A stretch of DNA of 31,426 bases. Origin: a virus. Within the stretch, counting starts at the first letter, position 1. Each line of letters begins with the position of its first letter. Made by a program: the position numbers and the translations under genes. Below, piece after piece: positions 13,981 to 21,136 of this stretch. The stretch spans positions 1-31,426 of IMG/VR virus record IMGVR_UViG_3300023227_000017; one strand, given 5' to 3'. The notes beneath the pieces were generated by a model, which was not told the DNA's origin, made no database searches, and saw nothing but the letters and a program-made list of their open reading frames with translations.

Positions 13981-14184
13981 ATGTTAATTGAATCAAAAAC
14001 GGAAAAAGATGGTAGAATAGTAAATAAATACGAAGTGCATTTAGAATGCGCTGAATGTGGCATGAATGTAGATGCCGAAGAATACAAATCAGGAACCTGC
14101 TCTGATTGTGGTGCCGCGTGGAATGGCAAGCAACATACCAAAGTTCACGTAACAAGTGTGCCTGCAAGCGGTGGAACCAGCTAA
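13981..14184 (+). CDS. Small zinc-ribbon protein
   Basis: This 67-residue protein has two knuckles, Cys23/Cys26 (LECAECGMNV) and Cys40/Cys43 (GTCSDCGAAW), the spacing of a zinc ribbon. An acidic linker lies between them and a basic strand (TKVHVTSVPA) follows. It is sited directly before the tail fibre gene. Zinc ribbons commonly bind nucleic acid or other proteins; in this position a chaperone-like or virion role is as likely as gene regulation. Confidence 0.6.
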   Translation: MLIESKTEKDGRIVNKYEVHLECAECGMNVDAEEYKSGTCSDCGAAWNGKQHTKVHVTSVPASGGTS

Positions 14185-14199
14185 TTAGGAGAAATAACA

Positions 14200-15369
14200 A
14201 TGGCAAGCACATGGTCCGACTTAAAGATAGAACTCATTACCACAGGCGAACAGTCTGGTACATGGGGCGACACAACTAATAGCAACTTAGGCACTGCTCT
14301 CGAACAAGCGATTGTAGGCCAAGCAAGTGTAACTTTTTCTAGTGGGGATATTACTCTTACACTATCTAACTCAAACTCTTTACAAGACGCACGAGCACTA
14401 AGGTTATACCTAACAGGAACAACAGGTGGATCAGTTAGGAACTGTACAGTCCCAGCGATTGAAAAACCCTATCTTGTTTATAACAATTGTGCAGAAGCTA
14501 TTACAGTTTTAGCATCAGGTGGTGCGGGTATCTCCGTCCCAGCGGCAACAGCTATGTGGTTATACAATAACGGTACTAACGTTGTTGATGCAGAAAACCA
14601 TAAATCAGTCTTAACTCTTGCAACTCCATTAGCAGTTTCATCAGGTGGTACAGGATCAGCAACCGCAGGTGGTGCTAGAACTAATTTAAGTACAGCAGCT
14701 TTAGGGGCAAATGCAGATATTACTTCCATAACTGGACTAACTACTCCACTAACAGTGCCTCAAGGTGGTATGGGTGCAGCTACACACACAGCTAATAACG
14801 TGTTAGTAGGTGCCGGGACAGGGGTTGTTACTTCAGTCGCTCCAGGTACATCAGGTAATGTATTAACCTCTAACGGAACTGTTTGGCAAGCGGCGGCGGC
14901 GGCGGCTTTTGATTCAGGCACTCGATTGATGTTTGCACAAAACGCAGCTCCAACAGGATGGACAAAAGACACAACAAACTATAACCAACACGGTATAAGA
15001 ATAGTTACTGGAACCGGCGGCGGTACAGGGGGTACAGTAGACTTTACTACTGCATTTACTTCCCAAGCAGTAACGGGTTCTGTAACAATTACAGCTGTAG
15101 CGGGTACCGCAGGGGCTACAACACTCTCAACAGCACAGATACCAAGCCATACCCACACTTACCAAAGAACAACAAATGCTAGTAATGGTAACCAAGGAAA
15201 GGCAGGTCCTGCCTCAAAAACACCTCAAACTGTAGCATCAGGAGCAGCAGGTGGCGGGGGTTCTCATGACCACGCATTTACTTTCTCTAGTGGTAGTGGT
15301 ACTTTTAGTGGAACAGCAATTGATTTAGCAGTAAAATACTTAGACGTTATAACAGCAACTAAAGACTAA
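14200..15369 (+). CDS. Tail fibre protein with collar-like metal-binding tip
   Basis: This protein has 389 residues. The N-terminus (WSDLKIELITTGEQSGTWGD) is the common start of fibres and particle-attachment regions in this phage group. The shaft has Gly/Thr-rich repeats such as LAVSSGGTGSATAGGARTNL and LTVPQGGMGAATHTANNVL. After an Ala-6 hinge (231-236), residues 237-389 match a tail-collar-type tip: MFAQNAAPTGWTK, GGGTGGTVDF, IPSHTHTYQ, SHDHAFTFSSG and a final DLAVKYLDVITATKD. The HxH motifs bind metal in such tips. It recognises the host receptor, probably with the DUF4376 protein as partner. Confidence 0.78.
   Translation: MASTWSDLKIELITTGEQSGTWGDTTNSNLGTALEQAIVGQASVTFSSGDITLTLSNSNSLQDARALRLYLTGTTGGSVRNCTVPAIEKPYLVYNNCAEAITVLASGGAGISVPAATAMWLYNNGTNVVDAENHKSVLTLATPLAVSSGGTGSATAGGARTNLSTAALGANADITSITGLTTPLTVPQGGMGAATHTANNVLVGAGTGVVTSVAPGTSGNVLTSNGTVWQAAAAAAFDSGTRLMFAQNAAPTGWTKDTTNYNQHGIRIVTGTGGGTGGTVDFTTAFTSQAVTGSVTITAVAGTAGATTLSTAQIPSHTHTYQRTTNASNGNQGKAGPASKTPQTVASGAAGGGGSHDHAFTFSSGSGTFSGTAIDLAVKYLDVITATKD
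14890..14907 (+). repeat. GCG trinucleotide run in the tail fibre
   Basis: Five GCG codons followed by GCT encode six alanines at residues 231-236, precisely between shaft and tip. Runs of this kind may vary in number and change hinge length without a frameshift. Confidence 0.8.
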
Positions 15370-15388
15370 TAAGTTTGAAGGGGATATA

Positions 15389-15679
15389 ATGCAGCTAGAA
15401 AAAGGTACTTACTGTCCTTTATTAAAGAAAAAATGTATTGGGTTAAAATGTGCTTGGTTTGTTAGAGTCCAAGGATTTGATAAAAATACAGGGAAAGAAG
15501 TAGATGAATACAACTGTGCAATAGCTTTAATGCCCTTGTTACAGATAGAGAACTCAGGTACTCAAAGAGAAACGGGTGCAGCAGTAGAGTCATTTAGAAA
15601 CGAGATGGTAAAAGCTAATGAAGCTACCACAAGGTTATTAATGCAGGAACAGAACAAATTAATAGGAGATAAGAAATGA
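15389..15679 (+). CDS. Four-cysteine protein of the tail-fibre module
   Basis: This 96-residue protein has Cys9, Cys16, Cys21 and Cys43 in TYCPLLKKKCIGLKCAWFV and DEYNCAIALMP. These may bind zinc or an Fe-S cluster. A charged helix follows (GAAVESFRNEMVKANEATTR). Similar proteins often follow tail fibre genes in marine phages. It ends with a four-base overlap (ATGA) with the DUF4376 gene. Function is unknown; a fibre-assembly role is suggested by position. Confidence 0.55.
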   Translation: MQLEKGTYCPLLKKKCIGLKCAWFVRVQGFDKNTGKEVDEYNCAIALMPLLQIENSGTQRETGAAVESFRNEMVKANEATTRLLMQEQNKLIGDKK

Positions 15680-16671
15680 AATTAACGATCGTAGTAACAG
15701 ATAATGCGGCTTCTAAAAATGGAGTTGGGCATGGTGGCCTAGATTTTTCATCGTGCAATATACCAGTTACCGTTTGGGCATTACAATGGAATAATGACTC
15801 AGGGCATATTGAATATGAGGGCTTATCCCAGAATACTGTAATAACAGAGCTCCCAGCTTGGGCAACTGCCGTAGAAGAAGTATGGCAAACTGCGGAAGAT
15901 GCAGCTACAGCTGCTATTGAAGAAGAAGAAGTGCTAATAGAATCACAACAAGATGACCCTGCACTAGATGCTATTATGGCTCAGTACCCAACAGTAACAA
16001 AAGCCTACGCAGAAGTAGTAATTGCTAAAGTATCTTCTTTAGAGTTTGAGCTTAAAGTAATTAGTGGGTCTTATCTGTATGATAGAGATGTTCAAAATAC
16101 TATGCCATTTAAACCCATAGGAATAGCTTGTATTAATTTGGCAGGTTCTGGAGTAGCTGTTCTTAATAAAATGTCACTGTTTGCTAACGAAGCAGCTAAA
16201 TATGGTATCCCTATATTTTCATACCTTAATGATAAAAGCACACAAGATGCTTTAGCACAATACAGTGTAGACCACATGGAGCAAACTCAATATACTTATG
16301 ATGGAAATCCATTTATGTATACTGTGTGGACCCTTGAAAAGGAAAAACAAAAAGCAGATAAAGACATTAACTTAGATAGAATAGCTACTTTAGATGCAGG
16401 CTTTACATGGAATGGTAATACCTTTGATGCTGACAACTTAAGCAGGACTAACCTAGCAGGATATGTAGCTATGGTTGATGCAAGCATAAGTTTACCTGCT
16501 GATTTTACATGGCGTGATGTAGATAATAATGATATAGTTTTAACTAACGAAACAATTAAAGCCTTTGCAACAGCTATGAATACTTTTGTTAATGATACTT
16601 ATGTAGCCTCATGGGCGAGGAAAGTTAATGTCCGTGCAGCTTCAACTATTGATGGGATACGTGCAATTTAA
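15676..16671 (+). CDS. DUF4376-containing tail fibre-associated protein
   Basis: This protein has 331 residues. The N-terminal part (1-75, LTIVVTDNAASKNGVGHGGL; VTVWALQWNNDSGHIEYEG) resembles the small beta domain of tail-fibre assembly proteins. The C-terminal ~105 residues match DUF4376: INLDRIATLDAGFTWNGNTF, DADNLSRTNLAGYVAMVDAS, then FTWRDVDNNDIVLTNETIKA and AFATAMNTFVNDTY. DUF4376 is common in tail fibre and fibre-chaperone proteins. The gene follows the fibre and likely helps it fold or forms part of it. Its last 44 bases overlap the first desaturase gene. Confidence 0.7.
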   Translation: MKLTIVVTDNAASKNGVGHGGLDFSSCNIPVTVWALQWNNDSGHIEYEGLSQNTVITELPAWATAVEEVWQTAEDAATAAIEEEEVLIESQQDDPALDAIMAQYPTVTKAYAEVVIAKVSSLEFELKVISGSYLYDRDVQNTMPFKPIGIACINLAGSGVAVLNKMSLFANEAAKYGIPIFSYLNDKSTQDALAQYSVDHMEQTQYTYDGNPFMYTVWTLEKEKQKADKDINLDRIATLDAGFTWNGNTFDADNLSRTNLAGYVAMVDASISLPADFTWRDVDNNDIVLTNETIKAFATAMNTFVNDTYVASWARKVNVRAASTIDGIRAI

Positions 16672-17497
16672 TCTAAGTAATAATGTTAAAATAAAAGTAG
16701 TACAGGCTTTCGCATACCTAGGTGCAGCAGCCACGCTTATTTTTTGGTGGAATACGACTTTATTTATACTAGCAATGATATGGGGATGGCTTCTTACAGG
16801 TTTTGGCTCTAGTATGTCTCTCCATAAAATGTCTGCCCACCAGTCTTTCAAACCAAAGAATAGACTAATAAAAATAATACTTCTATTTATGGGTACCATT
16901 GTAAGTATGGGTAGTACTATTTATTGGTGTGATACACATAGATTACATCATGGAACATCAGATACAGATAAAGACCCTCATCCTCCTAATGGAACTTTAT
17001 GGAATAAAATAAAGATATGGTTTTATTACTTTGCTCCTTATCAGATTAATCCTATGAGAGTAAAGGATTTGATTGCAGACAAAGACCATATGTTTTTTCA
17101 TAGGCATTACTATAAAATAGTGTTAGGATGGATTGGACTACTAGCTTTAATAGATATTAAGATAGCAGCTTACTTTTATTGCGTTAGTATGTTGTATGTA
17201 TTTTTTGGTATTAGTTATATAACTGTAATAGCTCATGTACCTAAATTAGCAGTAAAAGGATATAGACTATTTAACTCCTCTGATTATACATATAACAGCC
17301 AACTTTTTGCATGGCTTTTATGGGGTGAAGGGTATCATAATACTCATCATAGTAATCCTAGATTATATAACTTAGCATTACTTCCTAATGAGTTTGATTA
17401 CTCTGCTAAAGTAATAGAATTTATAGGGGTACCTTATAAACAAAAGCCAAAAGCTTTTAACAAAATAGTAAAGGTTGAACATGGACATTACAGATAG
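16628..17497 (+). CDS. Membrane fatty acyl desaturase (delta-9 type), first copy
   Basis: This protein has 289 residues. It carries the three histidine boxes of the membrane-bound di-iron desaturases: HKMSAH (66-71), HRLHH (104-108, followed by SDTDKDPH) and HNTHH (237-241, in WGEGYHNTHHSNP). Hydrophobic helices lie at ~30-60, 82-100 and 165-203. The family introduces double bonds into acyl chains on CoA, lipid or ACP; the SCD/DesC-like boxes suggest delta-9 type. The start at 16628 has GAGGAAAG upstream, though it overlaps the DUF4376 gene by 44 bases; ATG 16652 is an alternative. The 17-base overlap with the ACP gene suggests linked function. Confidence 0.88.
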   Translation: MSVQLQLLMGYVQFNLSNNVKIKVVQAFAYLGAAATLIFWWNTTLFILAMIWGWLLTGFGSSMSLHKMSAHQSFKPKNRLIKIILLFMGTIVSMGSTIYWCDTHRLHHGTSDTDKDPHPPNGTLWNKIKIWFYYFAPYQINPMRVKDLIADKDHMFFHRHYYKIVLGWIGLLALIDIKIAAYFYCVSMLYVFFGISYITVIAHVPKLAVKGYRLFNSSDYTYNSQLFAWLLWGEGYHNTHHSNPRLYNLALLPNEFDYSAKVIEFIGVPYKQKPKAFNKIVKVEHGHYR

Positions 17498-17711
17498 AGT
17501 ATTAAAAATTATATCTGATGAAACAAAAACACCAATCAAAGATATAGATTTAGAAGCCGACATAAGAGATATGGGAATAGACTCTCTAGCTACAGTAGAA
17601 ATAATCATAGCAATAGAAGAAAAATTAGGAATTGAAATTCCTGAAGATAAGGCAGATGACCTGATAGTTATAAAGGATATAATAGCTTTATGCAAAACAT
17701 TGCATACATAA
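17481..17711 (+). CDS. Acyl carrier protein
   Basis: This 76-residue acidic protein has the ACP layout: helix 1 (ITDRVLKIISDETK), then the modification site in 'DMGIDSLATVEIIIAIEEKL' with Ser35 as the 4'-phosphopantetheine attachment residue, then GIEIPED and a last helix. Length is standard. I use the ATG at 17481 (AAGG six bases upstream) rather than the TTG at 17475. It overlaps both flanking desaturase genes, so all three are surely co-expressed. It needs a host phosphopantetheinyl transferase, as none is in the window. It likely carries the acyl chain on which the neighbours act. Confidence 0.9.
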   Translation: MDITDRVLKIISDETKTPIKDIDLEADIRDMGIDSLATVEIIIAIEEKLGIEIPEDKADDLIVIKDIIALCKTLHT

Positions 17712-18499
17712 ACCTTAGAATTTTATGGGTGTTTGTTCACTTAGGAGCTATTGCAGCAATAGCCTTAGCTATATTTTATGGTTATGGGTGGTGGCTTTTA
17801 TTATCATTTTTAATTTCTAGAGTATGGGTAATAGGTGGTATGAGTATGAGCCTACACAGATACTTTTCTCATCACCAATTTAAAACCACGACTTTTAAAC
17901 ATAAAGTATTATGTTTTCTAGCTACAATGGCAGCCCAGGGAAGTCCTATCGGTTGGGCAAATGTTCATAGACATCATCACAAGTACTCTGACCAAGAACT
18001 TGATATACACTCTCCTAAGGGAGGAGCTTGGCATGGAGCTTGGTGGATGCTTGAAAATCCTAAAATGTGGAGTCAAAAATTAGGAATGAAACTTACTACT
18101 ATTGATTTATTTAAAGATAAAGCAGTAGCCTTTGTTGACAAATGGTATTATGTTTTTTGGTTTAGTTTAATAGCAATTAGTTTTCTTATTGACTGGAAGA
18201 TTGCGTTATTTTTAGTATTAGCTCCTCCAGGTATAGGCTATATGTTGGATATGTATTTTGTTAATTACTTAACTCATACTGCATTGCTACCTAAAGGGTA
18301 TAGAAACTTTGATTCTACCGATACTACTTGGAACTATACTTGGGTTATATGGTTAGGAATACCAGATGGTTTACACCATAACCATCATTCAGAACCTTGG
18401 AAAATAGATGCGGCAATTAAAAAGGGTGAGTTTGATATAACAGCTTGGATAATTAATAAGTGGTTTGCTATAGAAGAAACAGAGATTAAAGTAAAGTGA
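17690..18499 (+). CDS. Membrane fatty acyl desaturase, second copy
   Basis: This protein has 269 residues. Histidine boxes: HRYFSH (56-61), HRHHH (93-97, followed by KYSDQELDIHSPKGG) and HHNHH (229-233). This is the delta-9 desaturase-type pattern with a di-iron centre. Hydrophobic helices lie at ~10-50, 72-90 and 152-190. It differs clearly from the first copy in box 2 and box 3, so it is not a recent duplicate. It overlaps the ACP gene by 22 bases. It may act on the product of the first desaturase, giving a diene or a triple bond (acetylenase-like), but this cannot be read from the boxes. Confidence 0.88.
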   Translation: MQNIAYINLRILWVFVHLGAIAAIALAIFYGYGWWLLLSFLISRVWVIGGMSMSLHRYFSHHQFKTTTFKHKVLCFLATMAAQGSPIGWANVHRHHHKYSDQELDIHSPKGGAWHGAWWMLENPKMWSQKLGMKLTTIDLFKDKAVAFVDKWYYVFWFSLIAISFLIDWKIALFLVLAPPGIGYMLDMYFVNYLTHTALLPKGYRNFDSTDTTWNYTWVIWLGIPDGLHHNHHSEPWKIDAAIKKGEFDITAWIINKWFAIEETEIKVK

Positions 18500-18512
18500 A
18501 AAAACAAGGGCA

Positions 18513-19034
18513 ATGGACTTACATAACTTAATGTTAGAACCAAATTTAGTAGAGACTCTTGATTTACAGTATGTAACAGCAGATAAGTATAGTCTTAAAG
18601 ACATTAATAAAGAAAGTTTAATAGAAGAAGTACTAGAAGATAAGAATATAAGGCTTACTAATGATGTAAATAGTTCTATTTATGAAGATACTTTATGGGA
18701 GCCAAAGCAAGAAGGGCTAAAAGTTTTAAACCAAATAAATTCTATTGTTAACCCATTAGGATTAAAGGTAACTGAAAAATGGGCTTTGATACATAGACCT
18801 TTTGAAAGCACTAACTCTCATAGGCACCCTGCGACAGAGTTTGGTTTTGTATACTACGTGAAGGCTCTACCTGGAGCAGGTAACTTGGTGTTTGAATTTG
18901 ATAATATGAATACTGTTATTCCCCCAGTAGAAAATACCCTGCTTATATTTCCAGGATGGTGTAAACACAAAGTAACAAGAAATTTAAGCAATGATACAAG
19001 GATAAGTCTTTCAGGAAATATTAATTATATATGA
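18513..19034 (+). CDS. Putative 2OG-Fe(II) oxygenase (2OG-FeII_Oxy_5-like)
   Basis: This protein has 173 residues. The C-terminal half fits the double-stranded beta-helix type used by a family of phage and bacterial 2-oxoglutarate oxygenases: NSHRHPATEFGFVYYVKALP, then GAGNLVFEF, ENTLLIFPGWCKHKV and TRISLSGNINY. Likely iron ligands are His103/His105 and His152, with Arg163 for 2-oxoglutarate. The N-terminal 80 residues are a helical cap. An AAGGG site lies only two bases before the ATG; ATG 18531 is an alternative. It overlaps the next gene at ATGA. Substrate unknown; hydroxylation of a lipid-linked or protein substrate is possible. Confidence 0.65.
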   Translation: MDLHNLMLEPNLVETLDLQYVTADKYSLKDINKESLIEEVLEDKNIRLTNDVNSSIYEDTLWEPKQEGLKVLNQINSIVNPLGLKVTEKWALIHRPFESTNSHRHPATEFGFVYYVKALPGAGNLVFEFDNMNTVIPPVENTLLIFPGWCKHKVTRNLSNDTRISLSGNINYI

Positions 19035-19558
19035 TATACGAATTTCCTAACTATATAGACTTAGAGTTGATTCAAGAAATAAAGAATCAAAGTAGAAAGC
19101 ATATTCAATTAGATAAGGCGGGTAGTTATAACAGGGAAGGAAATACTGTTGATATTACCAATACGCCTGAGTTAAAAGAGCTAGATAATAAAATACATAG
19201 CCTGATGGAAAGCATTCAAACGGAGTTGGTGCAACTAAGATTTAAACCTCAGTTTGATTCGGCAGATAGTGGGTATGAGTACCATAGATATAATGTAGGT
19301 GAGCAGTGCTTACATCACGCTGATGGCGAAGTAATGAATGGCTTGCTTAGGTATGCTTCGGTAATTATACATCTAAGCACTAACGATGGAGAGACTATCT
19401 TTCCACAACAAAACAGAAAGATTAAAACAGAAGAGGGTAAGGTTGTGATATTTCCACCTTATGGAGGCTTTGGACATTATGTGTCGCCATCAACCACACC
19501 AAGAGAGGTATTGGTTAGTTGGTTTGTTTATGTGGGGGTATCAATAAATAATGGATAA
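19031..19558 (+). CDS. Prolyl-4-hydroxylase-like 2OG-Fe(II) oxygenase
   Basis: This 175-residue protein has the complete motif: His96-x-Asp98 in QCLHHADGE, distal His149 in GGFGHYVSP and Arg158 in TPREVLVSWF, plus the strand GYEYHRYNVGE and the core GETIFPQQNRKIKTEEGKV. This is the P4H-type fold, which uses O2, Fe(II) and 2-oxoglutarate to hydroxylate proline or other C-H bonds. It overlaps the genes on both sides (ATGA upstream, eight bases downstream). Compared with bacterial P4H proteins it is short, with little N-terminal domain. Substrate unknown. Confidence 0.8.
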   Translation: MIYEFPNYIDLELIQEIKNQSRKHIQLDKAGSYNREGNTVDITNTPELKELDNKIHSLMESIQTELVQLRFKPQFDSADSGYEYHRYNVGEQCLHHADGEVMNGLLRYASVIIHLSTNDGETIFPQQNRKIKTEEGKVVIFPPYGGFGHYVSPSTTPREVLVSWFVYVGVSINNG

Positions 19559-20093
19559 AAAAATAGACAGCTTAGGAAGAGAAATAATAATATATGATGA
19601 TTTATTTCCTAAAGAATTTCATGAATACCTTTATGGTTATGTTAGGAATAAAAAAAATTATGCTCTTGGATTTGAAGATACTGCGGCAGTAGAAAGGCTA
19701 ACACATAAATATTATACGGCTGACTTTGGGGTAGAAGACTTAGAAGAGTCTAAATTGTTTGACCAACTTTATAAGACACCTATGGGCGAATTTATTAAAG
19801 ATAGGCAACTTACTAGAGCTACTATTAACACATCAGTTCCTAGTCAAACTAATTTTCCTCATACACATTTAAATAATTGGTCATTTATCTATTACCTAAA
19901 CTTGGACTGGAAGCCTGAGTGGGCAGGAGAAACGCTGTTCTACAATGATAAATGTGATGAAATAGAGTTTGCTTCTGTATACAAGCCTAACAGGGGGATA
20001 CTATTTGATGGGGCAATACCCCACACGTTAAGAACGCAGAGTATTACTGCTCCACACTATAGGTTCAGCCTAGCAATGTTTTTTGAAAAATAA
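19551..20093 (+). CDS. 2OG-Fe(II) oxygenase-like protein with HTH in place of HxD
   Basis: This protein has 180 residues. The fold signature is clear in NNWSFIYYLNLDWKPEWAGE, TLFYNDKCDEIEFASVYKPN, RGILFDGAIPHTLR and HYRFSLAMFFEK. The proximal ligands read His104-Thr-His106 instead of His-x-Asp; distal His158 and Arg171 are present. A replaced carboxylate can open an iron site, as in 2OG halogenases, or the alignment may shift. The start overlaps its neighbour by eight bases and the stop gives TAATG. Activity is likely but untested. Confidence 0.7.
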   Translation: MDKKIDSLGREIIIYDDLFPKEFHEYLYGYVRNKKNYALGFEDTAAVERLTHKYYTADFGVEDLEESKLFDQLYKTPMGEFIKDRQLTRATINTSVPSQTNFPHTHLNNWSFIYYLNLDWKPEWAGETLFYNDKCDEIEFASVYKPNRGILFDGAIPHTLRTQSITAPHYRFSLAMFFEK

Positions 20094-20629
20094 TGAATAA
20101 AAAGAAAATAATAGTCCTTGATGATGTTATAAGTATGGATTCAGTGCGTGCCTTCAGTGAAAATCATTTTAACGATATGCCATCCGAACAATCAAGATGG
20201 GTAGACAAAGGTAAACAACCCCAGTACATAACAGACCTTATTAAGGTAGCAGAGACCCATTTTGATTTGTCTACAGCTGTAGGGTATGAGTGGTGGACTC
20301 AAAATAATACTTATTCAAATAAAGCATGGCATTATGATGTAGATGAATCAAATAAAGAGAAATTAAAAAGCCCTTTATGCAGCATAATATATTATCCGTT
20401 TGTTGCCCATTTAAACGGGGGGTATTTATCTACGGAGGATGTGAAGATAAAGCCAAAGTCTAATAGAATGATTATAATAGCTCCTGAAATAATGCACAGA
20501 ATTGAAACTTATAATATAGAAGAAGCAACAAGGTGGTCATTTTTAATCAACCCTTGGACATATAAACCAGAAGCAGCAACGCCTTCATGGCATATAAAAG
20601 AAGAAAATCCAGAAAATATGGTAAAATAA
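20093..20629 (+). CDS. 2OG-Fe(II) oxygenase-like protein
   Basis: This 178-residue protein has motif His80-Tyr-Asp82 in KAWHYDVDE, distal His135 in APEIMHRIETY and Arg147 in EATRWSFLINPW. The strand region GYEWWTQNNTYSN and the core SIIYYPFVAHLNGGYLSTED match the double-stranded beta-helix. It is the last gene of the metabolic cassette; 24 bases later the lysis genes begin. It is preceded by a TAATG overlap with the previous oxygenase. Substrate unknown. Confidence 0.75.
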   Translation: MNKKKIIVLDDVISMDSVRAFSENHFNDMPSEQSRWVDKGKQPQYITDLIKVAETHFDLSTAVGYEWWTQNNTYSNKAWHYDVDESNKEKLKSPLCSIIYYPFVAHLNGGYLSTEDVKIKPKSNRMIIIAPEIMHRIETYNIEEATRWSFLINPWTYKPEAATPSWHIKEENPENMVK

Positions 20630-20653
20630 GGGCGTTGCGTTAGGAGTAAAAAT

Positions 20654-21136
20654 ATGTTATCTATATTATCAGCAGTATTAGGATTTGCTACATCCGGTCT
20701 ACCCAGTGTGCTGAAGTTCTTTGAGCAAAAAGGTGACCAAAAACATGAACAGTCTATGGCTAGGTTAGAAATAGACAGAACTATAGAAATGGCCAAGGCA
20801 GGTTATGCATCCCAAGAAAGAATTGAAGAGTTTAGAACCGATCAAGTGGAAATGGAAACCTATGCGGAAGAACGCGTTGCGTTATATAAACATGATACGC
20901 AGTTGGCGGAAGGTGCGTCTCGTTGGGTTATTAATCTCCGTGCTAGTGTTCGCCCCATTATCACCTATATTTTTGTTTTTATTCTTTTGGTGGTCGACTT
21001 TGTAGGTTTATACTGGGCTATTCAGTCTGGTCATAATTATGCAGAAGCTATGCAGATTGTATTCAGTGATGAAGAAATGGCTATTGTTGCATCTATTATA
21101 GGATTTTGGTTTGGGTCTAGACACTGGAATAGATAA
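20654..21136 (+). CDS. Holin, three-TM gene-transfer-agent type
   Basis: This protein has 160 residues. Hydrophobic segments lie at ~2-22, ~103-125 (YIFVFILLVVDFVGLY) and ~142-158 (MAIVASIIGFWFGSRHW). Between the first two is an 80-residue charged helix with KHEQSMARLEIDRTIEMAKA. This is the layout of 3TM holins first noted in gene transfer agents. Holins form lesions in the inner membrane and set lysis timing. The next gene, the endolysin, starts in a TAATG overlap, which supports the call. Confidence 0.75.
   Translation: MLSILSAVLGFATSGLPSVLKFFEQKGDQKHEQSMARLEIDRTIEMAKAGYASQERIEEFRTDQVEMETYAEERVALYKHDTQLAEGASRWVINLRASVRPIITYIFVFILLVVDFVGLYWAIQSGHNYAEAMQIVFSDEEMAIVASIIGFWFGSRHWNR

Noticed and set aside
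13506-14141. Long minus-strand open frame of 211 codons
   Set aside because: It is antisense to the repeat protein and zinc-ribbon genes. Its length comes from the codon pattern of the repeats, and it has no ribosome site or recognisable domain.
17475-17480. TTG start for the acyl carrier protein
   Set aside because: The ATG at 17481 has AAGG at good spacing and gives a standard ACP length.
16628-20629. Complete polyyne or alkyne biosynthetic cluster
   Set aside because: Only the desaturases and ACP are present. There is no acyl-ACP ligase, thioesterase or rubredoxin, so the analogy is kept as a hypothesis.
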